Assembly: GCF_013618625.1 (NCBI RefSeq)
Contig: NZ_JABRWO010000020.1
Coordinates: forward strand, 1 to 63,210
Direction of reading: 5' to 3'
Source of the DNA: Bremerella alba
GTDB lineage: Bacteria > Planctomycetota > Planctomycetia > Pirellulales > Pirellulaceae
Length of the DNA: 63,210 bases
Under the pieces are notes generated by a model. The model was not told where the DNA came from, searched no databases, and worked only from the letters and a program-made list of their open reading frames with translations. A program made the position numbers and the translations under genes. Positions 48,005-57,127 of this stretch are shown here, in pieces. Numbering within the stretch: position 1 is the stretch's first letter; each line of letters opens with the position of its first letter.

Positions 48005-48095
48005 TGCGTGAATGTTTCACTCCATCAGGCAGCGTTCAAAGATCGTCGCTGCCGCGTAATCTGCTTGAAAATGAACCCTTACGACTTACCGCGAG

Positions 48096-48314
48096 TTACG
48101 CCTTGGGCGCTTCGCCGTTGTCGTGGTCGGCCGAATCGTCCGACTTGTCGTCCATTCCGCGTTTGAATTCGTTCACGCTCTGGCCCATGCTACGCATCAA
48201 ACCAGGCAACTTCGTCGAACCAAACAGCAGCAAAAAGATCGCCAGGATAATGACCATTTCCTGAACACCAGGCATGCCAAAGCCGACCAACGCTAAATCA
48301 TTCATACCGATCAT
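48096..48314 (-). CDS. tatA: Twin-arginine translocase subunit TatA
   Basis: The protein has 72 residues: a transmembrane helix (GVQEMVIILAIFLLLFGSTKL) with the FG hinge, an amphipathic helix (PGLMRSMGQSVNEFKRGMDD) and an acidic tail. TatA oligomers form the variable pore of the Tat pathway. No tatC in the window. First gene of the pair with the longer Tat gene at 47654. Confidence 0.88.
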   Translation of the reverse strand: MIGMNDLALVGFGMPGVQEMVIILAIFLLLFGSTKLPGLMRSMGQSVNEFKRGMDDKSDDSADHDNGEAPKA

Positions 48315-48521
48315 GCTATATCCTCACACTCAAAAGTTAGAGCATTGAAAATACACGCAAACAAGTCGGCGAAAGCGAGTCAGCACCCGGGTGGGTCCAA
48401 CCAGAACCAAACTCGTGCGGTTCCCAAGATAAAAAAACGGAACGTGTTAGACTGAATTCCGACTCTCTATTCTATGCAGACCGGCCCCGATGTCAAAGGG
48501 TCTCAAATTGTCGGAAGCTGC

Positions 48522-50630
48522 TTAGTAGCGAGGTATTGCTACCGATGGTAACGGTTTTTCGGCAACTCGGGGCTCTTCCGCCTCGAAATCGCGGTAGATA
48601 GGTAAGTAGCGGAAGTAAACTTCCAGGGACAACGCGGCCATTGCTGTTGAATAAACACGGCCTCCATAACCACCCCAGCGGCACTTTGGATCCCAGCTAC
48701 CGGTGAACTCGCCTCCTTTAATCTGAGAGTCGAGTAGCTTTGGCTGAAGTTTGCCGGCCCAGCGTTTCCACGAATCGTCCTGCATCTGGTACATGGCCAG
48801 AGTGCCGTAGTACCAGTAGTAAAAGTCGATGTCGTCGCGGTTAGGTTCGCTCAGCATGACGAACTCGGTCGCTTCTTCAATCTGCTGAGGCGAATTCTCA
48901 ATTCCCAGAAAGAATCGGCACGTCAACGCTTCGGCGGTCATGGTAGGGCTTGCCTTCTCTCCGGGCCGGTAGGCGGCGAGTCCTTTAGATGGACCAGCGG
49001 ACGATTCATCTAAGAACCGTGTCATCAGGTCGCGCGTGGTCTTGTCGATCTCGATGCCAGAGAGTGCAGCGCTGTGCAGCGCCAGAACCTGCCAACCAAA
49101 CTGGCTCATGTCACCGCGATCGCCGGGGTGATACCGCCAACCACCCATTCGCGGATGCTGAGCGGTGATAGTGTAGGCCAGTCCGCGATCGAGGAAAGGA
49201 CGAATGCGTTCATCTTTGGTCATCGCATACGCTTCGCTGATCGCCAGAAGAGCCATCGCGTGACAATACATCTTGGCATAGGTGCCGGCCTGACCACCAA
49301 GACATCCGTCGGGATGCTGATGATTCACCAGGAACTCGAGTGACTTTTGAACCGTTACCCGATGCTTTCCATCCAAATGAGTATGCCCTTTGCCCAGAAA
49401 CGCCAGCGTCGCCAGACCAGTGATGCCCATATCGGCGTTGTTGCCGGCACCTTGTCGATCGTGACCGGCGACTTTCGTTTCCTGCCCGGCACCATGCCCG
49501 ACCGCGTCCCAGCGGCCGTCGTCTTCCTGATTGGCGGCCAGCCAGTCGAGTGCCGAGTTCAGCGCCGGCTCGATGTCCTTCGAGCCCCCCATCATTTCAA
49601 TCCAGGCACCGGAGTCTTCGACAACGCGAGCCTGCATGATCAATGGCAGCGGCTGAGTATCCATCCGCGTGCGTGTCGCCCGAGGAAGGGGCAGATTGCG
49701 AGCCGCCATCCGGCTGGCCCACAACTGTTGCATTTGGTTTCCCTTCAGCGAAGCCAAGGTCGCATCGAGCGCCGTCGAACTTTGCGGCGTGCGTTGGCTT
49801 CGCGCCATCGCTTCCAACTGATTCGTCGAAGCAAGGAGCTGGTCTCGCTCGCCGGTTAAAGCATCGGCCGAGTCGGAATTGGCCATGGTATCGCGCAGCG
49901 TTTGCACATCGTTAGAAGGATCGCTTACCACTTGAGTTGGCATCGGTGCGCTACGCATCTGCGGCATACTGCGATCCACGCGATCGAGCGGAGGCATCGG
50001 CAGCGGTGATGATTGCTTTTCTACCAGGGGCGTTGACGCGGCAGGGGAGGGGGGCGTCATCGCTTTGGCCAATACAGGGCTCGGCGCCACTTCCAATTCA
50101 GGCAGTGGCCCGGTTGCCGGCACTTCGTTTTCGACCACTTGTTCGATCGGCAACGGCGGCTGAGGGATGTCCCACGAACGCTGCTCCAAATTGGGCATAG
50201 GTGGCTGCGGCAGCGGAGGCGTCAGCATTTCTGGCGTGGGCATTTCCATTCTCTCGAGCGGCGACATAAGCCCTTCGACCGGGGCAGGGGACATGGCCAG
50301 TTGGTCCCACGGTTTGACTTCCTTGTTGGCTTCAGACTGTTCGTCGTGTTGGAAGTCGATCTGACTCAGTCGAATATTAACCGGAGCCGAATTGCCAACA
50401 CTAGCCGGGGCGAATAAATCGGTAACCTGAGCGTACGTCATCAGCAGCAAATGGGCGAAGATCGAAAGCACGACGCACTTGGAAACCGGTCGAGCCTGTC
50501 CCCAGCGCGTTTGCATGAGAATCAACAGCGACAGGGTAATGGACGCCAAGCCACCCCACAGAATGCCCCACACAATTTGCGAGGTTGTGTGACTCAGCTC
50601 CGCAATAAAAGCGAACGAGGCGGGGGTCAT
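48522..50630 (-). CDS. Membrane-anchored proline-rich protein with prenyltransferase/squalene-oxidase-like toroid
   Basis: The protein has 702 residues. Two transmembrane helices (about 18-40 and 50-68) are followed by a proline-rich linker (105-240; MPTPEMLTPPLPQPPMPNLE) and a coil-like stretch. From 351 an alpha/alpha-toroid repeat domain begins (ALNSALDWLAANQEDDGRWD; SLEFLVNHQHPDGCLGG; GSWDPKCRWGGYGGRVYSTA). The QW-like motifs are present but the DXDD acid of squalene-hopene cyclase is not seen, so it is unlikely to cyclise triterpenes. ATG 50630 lies three bases after the ExbD stop, last in the TPR-ExbB-ExbD operon. Helix, proline linker and outer domain repeat the TonB/TolA plan with a different end domain; transducing energy to it is inference. 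Confidence 0.85.
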   Translation of the reverse strand: MTPASFAFIAELSHTTSQIVWGILWGGLASITLSLLILMQTRWGQARPVSKCVVLSIFAHLLLMTYAQVTDLFAPASVGNSAPVNIRLSQIDFQHDEQSEANKEVKPWDQLAMSPAPVEGLMSPLERMEMPTPEMLTPPLPQPPMPNLEQRSWDIPQPPLPIEQVVENEVPATGPLPELEVAPSPVLAKAMTPPSPAASTPLVEKQSSPLPMPPLDRVDRSMPQMRSAPMPTQVVSDPSNDVQTLRDTMANSDSADALTGERDQLLASTNQLEAMARSQRTPQSSTALDATLASLKGNQMQQLWASRMAARNLPLPRATRTRMDTQPLPLIMQARVVEDSGAWIEMMGGSKDIEPALNSALDWLAANQEDDGRWDAVGHGAGQETKVAGHDRQGAGNNADMGITGLATLAFLGKGHTHLDGKHRVTVQKSLEFLVNHQHPDGCLGGQAGTYAKMYCHAMALLAISEAYAMTKDERIRPFLDRGLAYTITAQHPRMGGWRYHPGDRGDMSQFGWQVLALHSAALSGIEIDKTTRDLMTRFLDESSAGPSKGLAAYRPGEKASPTMTAEALTCRFFLGIENSPQQIEEATEFVMLSEPNRDDIDFYYWYYGTLAMYQMQDDSWKRWAGKLQPKLLDSQIKGGEFTGSWDPKCRWGGYGGRVYSTAMAALSLEVYFRYLPIYRDFEAEEPRVAEKPLPSVAIPRY

Positions 50631-50633
50631 GCG

Positions 50634-51053
50634 TTACCTCCGCTCGTTGGATAGGCGAACCGAAATGGCCATCTCGGCGATCCCGGCCTGACGAACCGTC
50701 GTGAGCACCGTAGCGACCTGCTGAAACGGCACGTCACTATCCCCACGCACGAGCACCCCGAGGTCCTGATATTCGGCCTGAGATGCAGTCAAATGTGCTT
50801 TGAGATCTTCCAAATTGACCTCTTGCGTTCCGAGCATCACCCGACCATCACGAAAGATGTTGATGACCTTCTTCTCAGGAGCAGCAGTCAAAGCCCCCAT
50901 GTCGCTCACTTGCGGCACATCCAGGTCGACCGATCGTTCCATTTCGGTGAACTTCGATCCCACCATGAAGAAGATGATCAACAAAAAAAGTATGTCGATC
51001 ATCGGCGTCAAGTTGAGTGACTGGGCTTCTTCGTTATCCGTCTTCAGCGGCAT
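50634..51053 (-). CDS. ExbD/TolR family biopolymer transport protein
   Basis: The protein has 139 residues. The single transmembrane helix with the essential proton-carrying Asp is at LNLTPMIDILFLLIIFFM (D20). The periplasmic part (EVNLEDLKAHLTASQ; VLVRGDSDVPFQQVATVL) is the standard ExbD fold. With ExbB it forms the proton-driven motor of Ton/Tol-like systems. It lies 23 bases after exbB and three bases before the toroid gene. Confidence 0.92.
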   Translation of the reverse strand: MPLKTDNEEAQSLNLTPMIDILFLLIIFFMVGSKFTEMERSVDLDVPQVSDMGALTAAPEKKVINIFRDGRVMLGTQEVNLEDLKAHLTASQAEYQDLGVLVRGDSDVPFQQVATVLTTVRQAGIAEMAISVRLSNERR

Positions 51054-51076
51054 GACCGTCTCCCTGATGGGTGTGA

Positions 51077-51943
51077 CTAGGCCGCTTTCGCGGTGGAACG
51101 AGACGCGCGACGCGAGGGAGACTTCTTCTTCTCTTTCCAGCCGTCTGAAGCAATCGCGTTGACGACTTCCTGACTGTGCGAATCGATCTCCATGATCAAG
51201 CGATCGACACGACCCGAGAAAAACAGGTATGCGATCAGCGCCGGCAAGGCGACGGTCATTCCGGCCGCCGTTGTGAGTAGCGCCTGGCTGATGCCGCTGG
51301 CCAAAAGCTCACGCTGGCCGGTCGCTTCTCCATTGGCGGCAATCGCGTTAAAAGCACTAATCATGCCCAGCACGGTCCCCAACAATCCCAGCAGGGGGCT
51401 GATCGTACTGATACCGTTGAACAGTCGCAAATATTGGCGAAGCCGCTGCGTGACACGTTCCCCGGCGTCGAGGATTGCCTGGTCGACTTCAACACAGTTG
51501 CGTCCCCACTTTTTTACGGCGGCGGCAAAGACTTCCGCGACGGGGCTTTGATTTTCTTCGCAAAGCGCGAGGGCCTGATCTTGATCGATGCGACCATCTT
51601 TGACTTGCTCGATAAAACGCTTCACGAACGGTCGCGGAATCACGCGTCCGCGTCGCAGACTAATCGCGCGCTCGAAGACAAAGACCAGCAGCATGAACGA
51701 GCATAGCCCGATCGGATACATGAGCAATCCACCGTCATGAAATACCTGTAGCAGGTTTTTCGTGGGGATGGGGCTCTCTTCACTGAGCGCCGGTAGACCA
51801 GGCGGAAGAGGTGCCGGTTCGACCGCCCCTTGAGCCATTAAACTAGAGGCCCAACACCCCCAAACGATTGTCAGCAGTGCACCATAGGCCAAAGATCGGT
51901 GAAAGCGTGAGGCGAGCATCCATTCTACCCCATGACTGATCAT
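51077..51943 (-). CDS. MotA/TolQ/ExbB family proton channel
   Basis: The protein has 288 residues. It starts with a signal-like segment (SLAYGALLTIVWGCWASSLMAQ), then a proline-rich spacer, TM1 (GLLMYPIGLCSFMLLVFVF), a cytoplasmic loop, and the conserved pair of helices GISTISPLLGLLGTVLGMIS and ISQALLTTAAGMTVALPA, which are the TolQ/ExbB signature. An extended N-terminal signal plus spacer is known in many ExbB proteins outside E. coli. Its ATG directly follows the stop of the TPR gene, with zero spacing. Confidence 0.93.
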   Translation of the reverse strand: MISHGVEWMLASRFHRSLAYGALLTIVWGCWASSLMAQGAVEPAPLPPGLPALSEESPIPTKNLLQVFHDGGLLMYPIGLCSFMLLVFVFERAISLRRGRVIPRPFVKRFIEQVKDGRIDQDQALALCEENQSPVAEVFAAAVKKWGRNCVEVDQAILDAGERVTQRLRQYLRLFNGISTISPLLGLLGTVLGMISAFNAIAANGEATGQRELLASGISQALLTTAAGMTVALPALIAYLFFSGRVDRLIMEIDSHSQEVVNAIASDGWKEKKKSPSRRASRSTAKAA

Positions 51944-54895
51944 TTACTTGGTCCTCATTCCATCCCGTTGAGCTTGCTGGGTGCGCTGACGCACGACGCT
52001 CAATCGTGTTTCCGCCTCTGGGGCAAAAGGTGAGTCCTCGAATTCAGTACGTACTTCCGTGTAGTACTGCGTGGCCTTTTCCCAGTTCTCTTGGATCTCG
52101 TGGCACTTGCCGATCTGTAATAAGGCAGCCGCTTTCCACTTCGGGAACGCTTCGTAATTGGTAGCGACTTGAGCATAAGCCCGAACGGCCGCATCGTAGT
52201 TCTTTTGATGGAAGAAGGTCTCGCCAATCATCCACTGAGCCATCGCCGCCGTTTCGCTTTGGCGTGCTGTCGGCGATTGAACCACCTTCGCGTACGCAGC
52301 ACGTGCCTGTTGGAACTCGCCCTGCCGAGCCAGGCATCGGCCCATCAAGTAGTCGAGTTCATGAGTCTGTGCAAAATCAGGATAATCCTTCTCGATTTTC
52401 AAAGCCTTTTGGTAGGCGGCTTCCCAATCGTTTTGATGAGCGAGGATCTGAGCGAGCCGCATCTCGGCAATGGGCAAGCTTTCCAGGTCACGGCCCATGT
52501 TGTCGGTCAGCATCTGCTCGAATTGGGTCTTGGCTTCCTCGAACTTCTCGCTGCGAAAGCGGGCTTCGCCCCCCCAGAACATGGCCATGCTGTGCAGAGG
52601 TTCATCGGCGACATGCTCGGAAACAGCGTCCATGTGAGGAATCGCGGCTTGCCAGTTGCCGGCCTGCACTTCAACCTGGCCCAACATGTAGCTGCCAAAC
52701 ATGGCGACCTTGCTTTCGCCTTTTTTGTCGAGCAGCTTCTGTAGATAAAGACGTGCTTTCTCGATATCACCGGCACCCAGTGCGGCTTCGGCGATGCGGT
52801 AAGTCGAGTCTTCCCACAGATCACTATCTTGGAACCGCTGATGGATCTGATCGAACGCTTCCAGAGCCTGATCCTGCTTCTTCTGATCCATGCGAACCCA
52901 GGCCAGGCGATACCACAGGTCTTCTGCCGGCAGCACGTCAGGTTGACTTTCCGTGAGCTCCATCAGGATGGCTTCCGCCTCGGAATCTCGTTGCAGCTGA
53001 TCGAAAAGCGAAGCACATCGCAGCTTGGCATGAGCAGCCAGGGGATCCTGGGGATGATGCTTGGCCAATTGTTGATAGCGTCCGATGGCCAGCTCGACGT
53101 CAATTTCTTCCATCTGCTGGGCCTGCTGATACATTGCCCCCACGGCCAACGCACTATTGGGGTTCTTCTCGAGAAGTTGATCGAGGGTCTTCGTGGCAGC
53201 GGTTGCATCCGAGGTAGCCAATTGACACCAAGCTAGACCGGCCAGACCTTGTTCAACAAACGTTTCTGAATTTTCGTTGGCGGCTAATTCCTGATAGAGC
53301 GTCTTAGCCCAAGCGATTTCCCCGCTGCGAAAGGCCGCCCCAGCAATTTGCGTTACTTCGCTTAGGTAGGTCACGGTGGCAATCTGTCGACGATCGACTT
53401 GGCTCCAAGCCTCTCTCGCGTCTTCTACCTTATCGCAGTGGAGCAGTGCAGTCGTGCGGCGAAGCTGGACGAGATTGCGGTGTTCGGTCGCGGTCAAATC
53501 TTTGAGCGAGCGATCCAGAACGTCGACGGTGTTATTCCACTCTTCGTTTTGGCTGTGGATCAATCCCAACAGCATGAGCGACATACCGCGGTAGGGTCCT
53601 GCCTGGATCGACTCAGTGGATTCAAGTAACTGCTTCGCTTCTTCTTTTCGCGAGAGGGCAAAGAGCGATACGGCCAGCAAATAGTTCCGGCGATCTGCCT
53701 GGGCAGCCTTTGCTTCGACCTGCGGAAATTCCAGCTGCAAGACCTCAATGGCTTTCGCGTGGGCGTCACTTGCTTGCAACTGGGTCGCTAAGTTCATCTG
53801 AGCGAGAATGGTCAACGAATTGGGCGACGATCGCTTCGACAACTGCTGCCAGGCAACCTGAGCCGCGGCCAGGTCTTGGCCTTCCAAGTGAATTCTTATC
53901 AGCTGATACAGTGCCTCGTCAGTCCACGAAGAATCGGGCCAGGCTTCGATCTGCTGGGTAAGCAGCGCGACAGCCTCGCTGGTGTTGCCCTGAGCGAGGG
54001 AAATCTTAGCCAACAGATAGTGGATCTCGTCCTGGAACTGCGGCAAAGACTTGTTTGTCTTGAGCTGCTCCAGGCGATCGACCGCGTTCGGCCAATCACG
54101 AACTTGATAGTATGTTTTGGCAATCCAGAAGCTGGTCTGATCGGCAATCTCAGGCTGATCCTTGGCGGCAAGTTCAAAGCGATCGACGGCTCGGCGATAG
54201 TTCCCGGCCTTGAATTCTGCGATGCCGGCCTCCAATGCGATGCTACCGGCAGCGTACTTTCCGGGGTGGTCTTTCAAGTCGATCAGCAATTGTTCGTAAG
54301 CAAGCCCTGCTTCTTTCCAGTCACCCGTTTGACCAAAACAACGCGCCAGTCCCAAGCGAGACTCCACCGTCATGCTGGCGGAGGTCGCTTCTTTGACCGA
54401 CTTGCCGTACATCAAAATTGCGTCGTTCCAGCGTTTATCCTTGCTCGCGATCTCGGCAAGATAAGGATAGGCGTGAGAGATCAGCTTGCTATTTTTGTAT
54501 TTGCTCTGAAAGATTTGAAAAGCGTTCTTCGCAGCATCGTTCTGTCCGGAAAGAAAGTAGCATTCGGCAACACGGAATTCAGCGTGTTCCACGAAGCTAT
54601 GCTCCGGTAGCTTACTTACAAAAAGCGTGTAGGCACGCAGCGCTTCTTCACTCCGCGACAACTGAACGAGCGACTCTCCGCGGTAGAAGTGAATGACACC
54701 TACCTGAGCGTGATCTGGCTGCTGAGCCAGAAATTGATCGAACGCGTCAATCGCCTGCTGCCAATCACCCCGCGCATAATGAAACGAGGCAATCCGATAT
54801 TGGTCAGCTGCCTGGTCCGCTTGGACCATAGCACTCCCGGTCGCGACCAGGGCGAATACAACAACTAGCCAAAGCTTTTGAAAAGAGGGTCTCAT
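51944..54895 (-). CDS. Large periplasmic TPR-repeat protein
   Basis: The protein has 983 residues. A Sec signal (FQKLWLVVVFALVATGSAMVQA) is followed by about 20-25 tetratricopeptide repeats to the end (YRIASFHYARGDWQQAIDAF; AELEFKAGNYRRAV-type units; MGRCLARQGEFQQARAAYAK). The repeats are related to BamD/CpoB (YbgF)-type outer-membrane-linked TPR proteins. As first gene of an operon with exbB, exbD and the toroid gene it resembles CpoB beside Tol-Pal, but far longer. It is probably a periplasmic scaffold for the complex; that is inference. Confidence 0.88.
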   Translation of the reverse strand: MRPSFQKLWLVVVFALVATGSAMVQADQAADQYRIASFHYARGDWQQAIDAFDQFLAQQPDHAQVGVIHFYRGESLVQLSRSEEALRAYTLFVSKLPEHSFVEHAEFRVAECYFLSGQNDAAKNAFQIFQSKYKNSKLISHAYPYLAEIASKDKRWNDAILMYGKSVKEATSASMTVESRLGLARCFGQTGDWKEAGLAYEQLLIDLKDHPGKYAAGSIALEAGIAEFKAGNYRRAVDRFELAAKDQPEIADQTSFWIAKTYYQVRDWPNAVDRLEQLKTNKSLPQFQDEIHYLLAKISLAQGNTSEAVALLTQQIEAWPDSSWTDEALYQLIRIHLEGQDLAAAQVAWQQLSKRSSPNSLTILAQMNLATQLQASDAHAKAIEVLQLEFPQVEAKAAQADRRNYLLAVSLFALSRKEEAKQLLESTESIQAGPYRGMSLMLLGLIHSQNEEWNNTVDVLDRSLKDLTATEHRNLVQLRRTTALLHCDKVEDAREAWSQVDRRQIATVTYLSEVTQIAGAAFRSGEIAWAKTLYQELAANENSETFVEQGLAGLAWCQLATSDATAATKTLDQLLEKNPNSALAVGAMYQQAQQMEEIDVELAIGRYQQLAKHHPQDPLAAHAKLRCASLFDQLQRDSEAEAILMELTESQPDVLPAEDLWYRLAWVRMDQKKQDQALEAFDQIHQRFQDSDLWEDSTYRIAEAALGAGDIEKARLYLQKLLDKKGESKVAMFGSYMLGQVEVQAGNWQAAIPHMDAVSEHVADEPLHSMAMFWGGEARFRSEKFEEAKTQFEQMLTDNMGRDLESLPIAEMRLAQILAHQNDWEAAYQKALKIEKDYPDFAQTHELDYLMGRCLARQGEFQQARAAYAKVVQSPTARQSETAAMAQWMIGETFFHQKNYDAAVRAYAQVATNYEAFPKWKAAALLQIGKCHEIQENWEKATQYYTEVRTEFEDSPFAPEAETRLSVVRQRTQQAQRDGMRTK

Positions 54896-55183
54896 TCCTT
54901 GAACCCGTGCAGCATTCTCAATCCATGAGAATTGGGAGCGTGTCGCGGAGAATCATATCCGCAAGCATCGCATTACTGAATAGCGGTCCTGGCCTAAGTG
55001 CCGGGACCTCTCTGTCTCCCTTTAGAAAATCGTCCTGCCTGAACCACGGAGTTTACCTGAATTCACGCCAGCACGGGCGATTTTTAAGAACGCCGAGAAA
55101 TCCGAATCACTGCTAGCGGCGATTTATGGAATACGCCTAGTAACTCGCACGAAAAGCATCGGCATGCTTCTATTAACCCCCCC
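54896..55183. other. Promoter region of the TPR-ExbBD operon
   Basis: About 290 bases before the terminator of the DUF1080 gene. No gene. It contains a hairpin TTCTCAATCCATGAGAA at about 54914-54930 just upstream of the TPR start, which would be in the leader of the operon mRNA. Confidence 0.3.
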
Positions 55184-55222
55184 AAAAAGAGAAAGCCCCT
55201 TTCGACCATCGGAAAGGGGCTT
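55184..55222 (-). terminator. Terminator of the DUF1080 gene at 55255
   Basis: On the minus strand, AAGCCCCTTTC, loop, GAAAGGGGCTTTCTCTTTTTGG. The stem is about 11 bp. Confidence 0.82.
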
Positions 55223-55254
55223 CATCGAATGGATTCCAAGCTATTCTCGAAGAA

Positions 55255-55920
55255 CTACTTCGACTCAGGCAGCGACTTGACTCGCAACTTGCGAAATTCG
55301 ACTTTGTCGCCGTGTCCCAAAAAGCCGATGTGCCCGGTCGAACGTTTCAGGCCAGGATGATCGTTTCCATCCAGCGTGGGATTGCTGCGAATCTCTTCCA
55401 GGTCGACCTTAAGGATTTCGGTACCGTTAAGAACGACCTTCACCAAATCGCCATCCACGGTCACTTCCTGCTCATTCCATTCACCAACCGGATTCAAATG
55501 ACCCCGTTTCGCTGCTGCCAATCCGTAGAGCGAACCATGGTACTGATATTTCTTCAGATTCTCGTACTTCTTGGCGGTGTCGTCCAAAATCTGCAATTCA
55601 TACCCGTTGTAGGCGGTGTTACCGGAGAGGGGCGCTCGGATTCCCAGGCCGTTATTCGCCCCAGGTGGCAGCTTGAATTCAAATCGCAGAACGAAGTTGG
55701 CGTACTCTTTCTCGGTGTAGATGTTTCCGCCGCCTGCGGTTGGATCGCAGACGATGCTTTCCTCTTCGACCTTATATCCCTTGGTGTTGCCCACCCAACC
55801 GTCGAAGTTCTTGCCGTTGAAAATCGGGACGAAGCCGTCTTCAGGCTCGGCGGCGAAAACAGAAGAGGTCGGACCAACAATCAACAGGCCCAATAGAAGG
55901 GAAGCCAAAAGAGTTCGCAT
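55255..55920 (-). CDS. Secreted DUF1080 protein
   Basis: The protein has 221 residues, signal peptide LLASLLLGLLIVGPTSSVFA. The classic DUF1080 pattern is complete: FVPIFNGKNFDGWVGNTKGY, GGNIYTEKEYANFVLRFEFK, PGANNGLGIRAPLSGN, GYELQILDDTAKKYENLK, and the end GHIGFLGHGDKVEFRKLRVK. It is a concanavalin-like fold related to 3-keto-disaccharide hydrolases. Compared with the one at 26113 it is shorter and lacks the charged tail. Monocistronic. Confidence 0.92.
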   Translation of the reverse strand: MRTLLASLLLGLLIVGPTSSVFAAEPEDGFVPIFNGKNFDGWVGNTKGYKVEEESIVCDPTAGGGNIYTEKEYANFVLRFEFKLPPGANNGLGIRAPLSGNTAYNGYELQILDDTAKKYENLKKYQYHGSLYGLAAAKRGHLNPVGEWNEQEVTVDGDLVKVVLNGTEILKVDLEEIRSNPTLDGNDHPGLKRSTGHIGFLGHGDKVEFRKLRVKSLPESK

Positions 55921-56078
55921 TGTGTGAATCTCGTCAGAAGGTGTGGAAATGGAGGCGGGTCACATTAAGAAATATTATTTTGCGCGAGATATCAGCTCGC
56001 GTCAAAGTACAAAGGGGTCTATTTTTAAACCATTCGCACTACGATTTGCCTGACATCCCGCGAGAGACAACCGGACAG

Positions 56079-56930
56079 CTAATCGGCCCGAGACCGACGC
56101 CAGGCACTGGGTGTCACGTCGCGCATTTTGCGAAAAGCACGATAGAAAGTAGAAAGCTCAGCAAAACCACACTCGAACGCGATCGATGTAATCGGGCGTT
56201 CGGTCGTTTCGAGTAGCCGACAGGCATGCTCGACACGCAACTCTTGCACGTAGTTCAGCCAAGTCTGCCCTGTCACCCCTCGAAACAACTGAGTAAACCG
56301 ACGCCGGGGGATCCCAATGCTGCTCGAGGCTTCGTCGATCGTCGTGGCTTCAAAAAAGTGGGTATCCAGGTGGCGAATGTAGGCCACCATCTCGTCGACT
56401 CCAGGCTCTTGAGACAGATCGGTCAAGCCATCCGACTTGTCGACCCGATGACTTGAAATCAGCGAGAGGGTCTCCAGTCCGTTTGAAACCATTGCCAATG
56501 GCGTTAATGGACTATTCTGCAGCTGCTGATATAGCAAACGCCGCAAACGTCGCTCGATCCGTTGTGCGAAATGCGCCTGACGCGGCAATAACCCCAACGG
56601 CAACGCTGAAACCGCTTGCGGGTCGAAGGAAAGCAGCGACCGATGCACGCACAGGACGTAACACGAAATCGGTGAATTCGGCGAGTCTTCTACGCGATTC
56701 TTACGACCCGGCAGAACCACCACCATGTCTCGCGGCGCCACCTCGTAGCGATCTTCCGCTACATGGACGTAACCGCTGCCTGAGATGACGTAAACCACCT
56801 TCACGAAGTCATGGACGCGAAACTCCATCTCGAAGTCTGGGCCATGATGACTTTCGAGAATCAAGACACCCCACGAGGGGAGGGTCTCTTCCAAGGCGCG
56901 ATTTGTCAGTGAATGCGTCAAATTCAACAT
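56079..56930 (-). CDS. AraC family transcriptional regulator
   Basis: The protein has 283 residues. The N-terminal cupin (MEFRVHDFVKVVYVISGSGY; YEVAPRDMVVVLPGRKNRV) is for ligand binding. The C-terminal double helix-turn-helix starts at TIDEASSSIGIPRRRFTQLF and ends with ITSIAFECGFAELSTFYRAF-RKMRDVTPSAWR, the AraC signature. The ligand is not known; sugar sensing is common. It lies about 160 bases upstream of the DUF1080 gene on the same strand, so it may regulate it; this is inference. Confidence 0.92.
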   Translation of the reverse strand: MLNLTHSLTNRALEETLPSWGVLILESHHGPDFEMEFRVHDFVKVVYVISGSGYVHVAEDRYEVAPRDMVVVLPGRKNRVEDSPNSPISCYVLCVHRSLLSFDPQAVSALPLGLLPRQAHFAQRIERRLRRLLYQQLQNSPLTPLAMVSNGLETLSLISSHRVDKSDGLTDLSQEPGVDEMVAYIRHLDTHFFEATTIDEASSSIGIPRRRFTQLFRGVTGQTWLNYVQELRVEHACRLLETTERPITSIAFECGFAELSTFYRAFRKMRDVTPSAWRRSRAD

Positions 56931-57061
56931 GGGCCCTAGGCTGGCTCGATGGGGAGAAACGCTCCCTAACCTAACTCAAATCGGCATTACTATAACCCAG
57001 ATTCGGCGATAGGTGAAACATCGGGCGAGTGAATTCATCAAGATAAATTTCAGAGTGAACC

Positions 57062-57097
57062 AAAAAAAGCGTCGGATCCATTTCGGATCCGACGCTT
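57062..57097 (-). terminator. Terminator of the lipoprotein gene at 57128
   Basis: On the minus strand, AAGCGTCGGATCC, loop, GGATCCGACGCTT followed by TTTTTGG. The stem is 13 bp, lying about 30 bases after the stop. Confidence 0.88.
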
Positions 57098-57127
57098 AAA
57101 TATAGTTCGTCTTGAGCCATTTGCAGC

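Noticed and set aside
48522-50630. Squalene-hopene cyclase, suggested by QW-like motifs and toroid repeats
   Set aside because: No DXDD catalytic acid is visible, and the long membrane/proline N-terminus and ExbBD context do not fit a triterpene cyclase.
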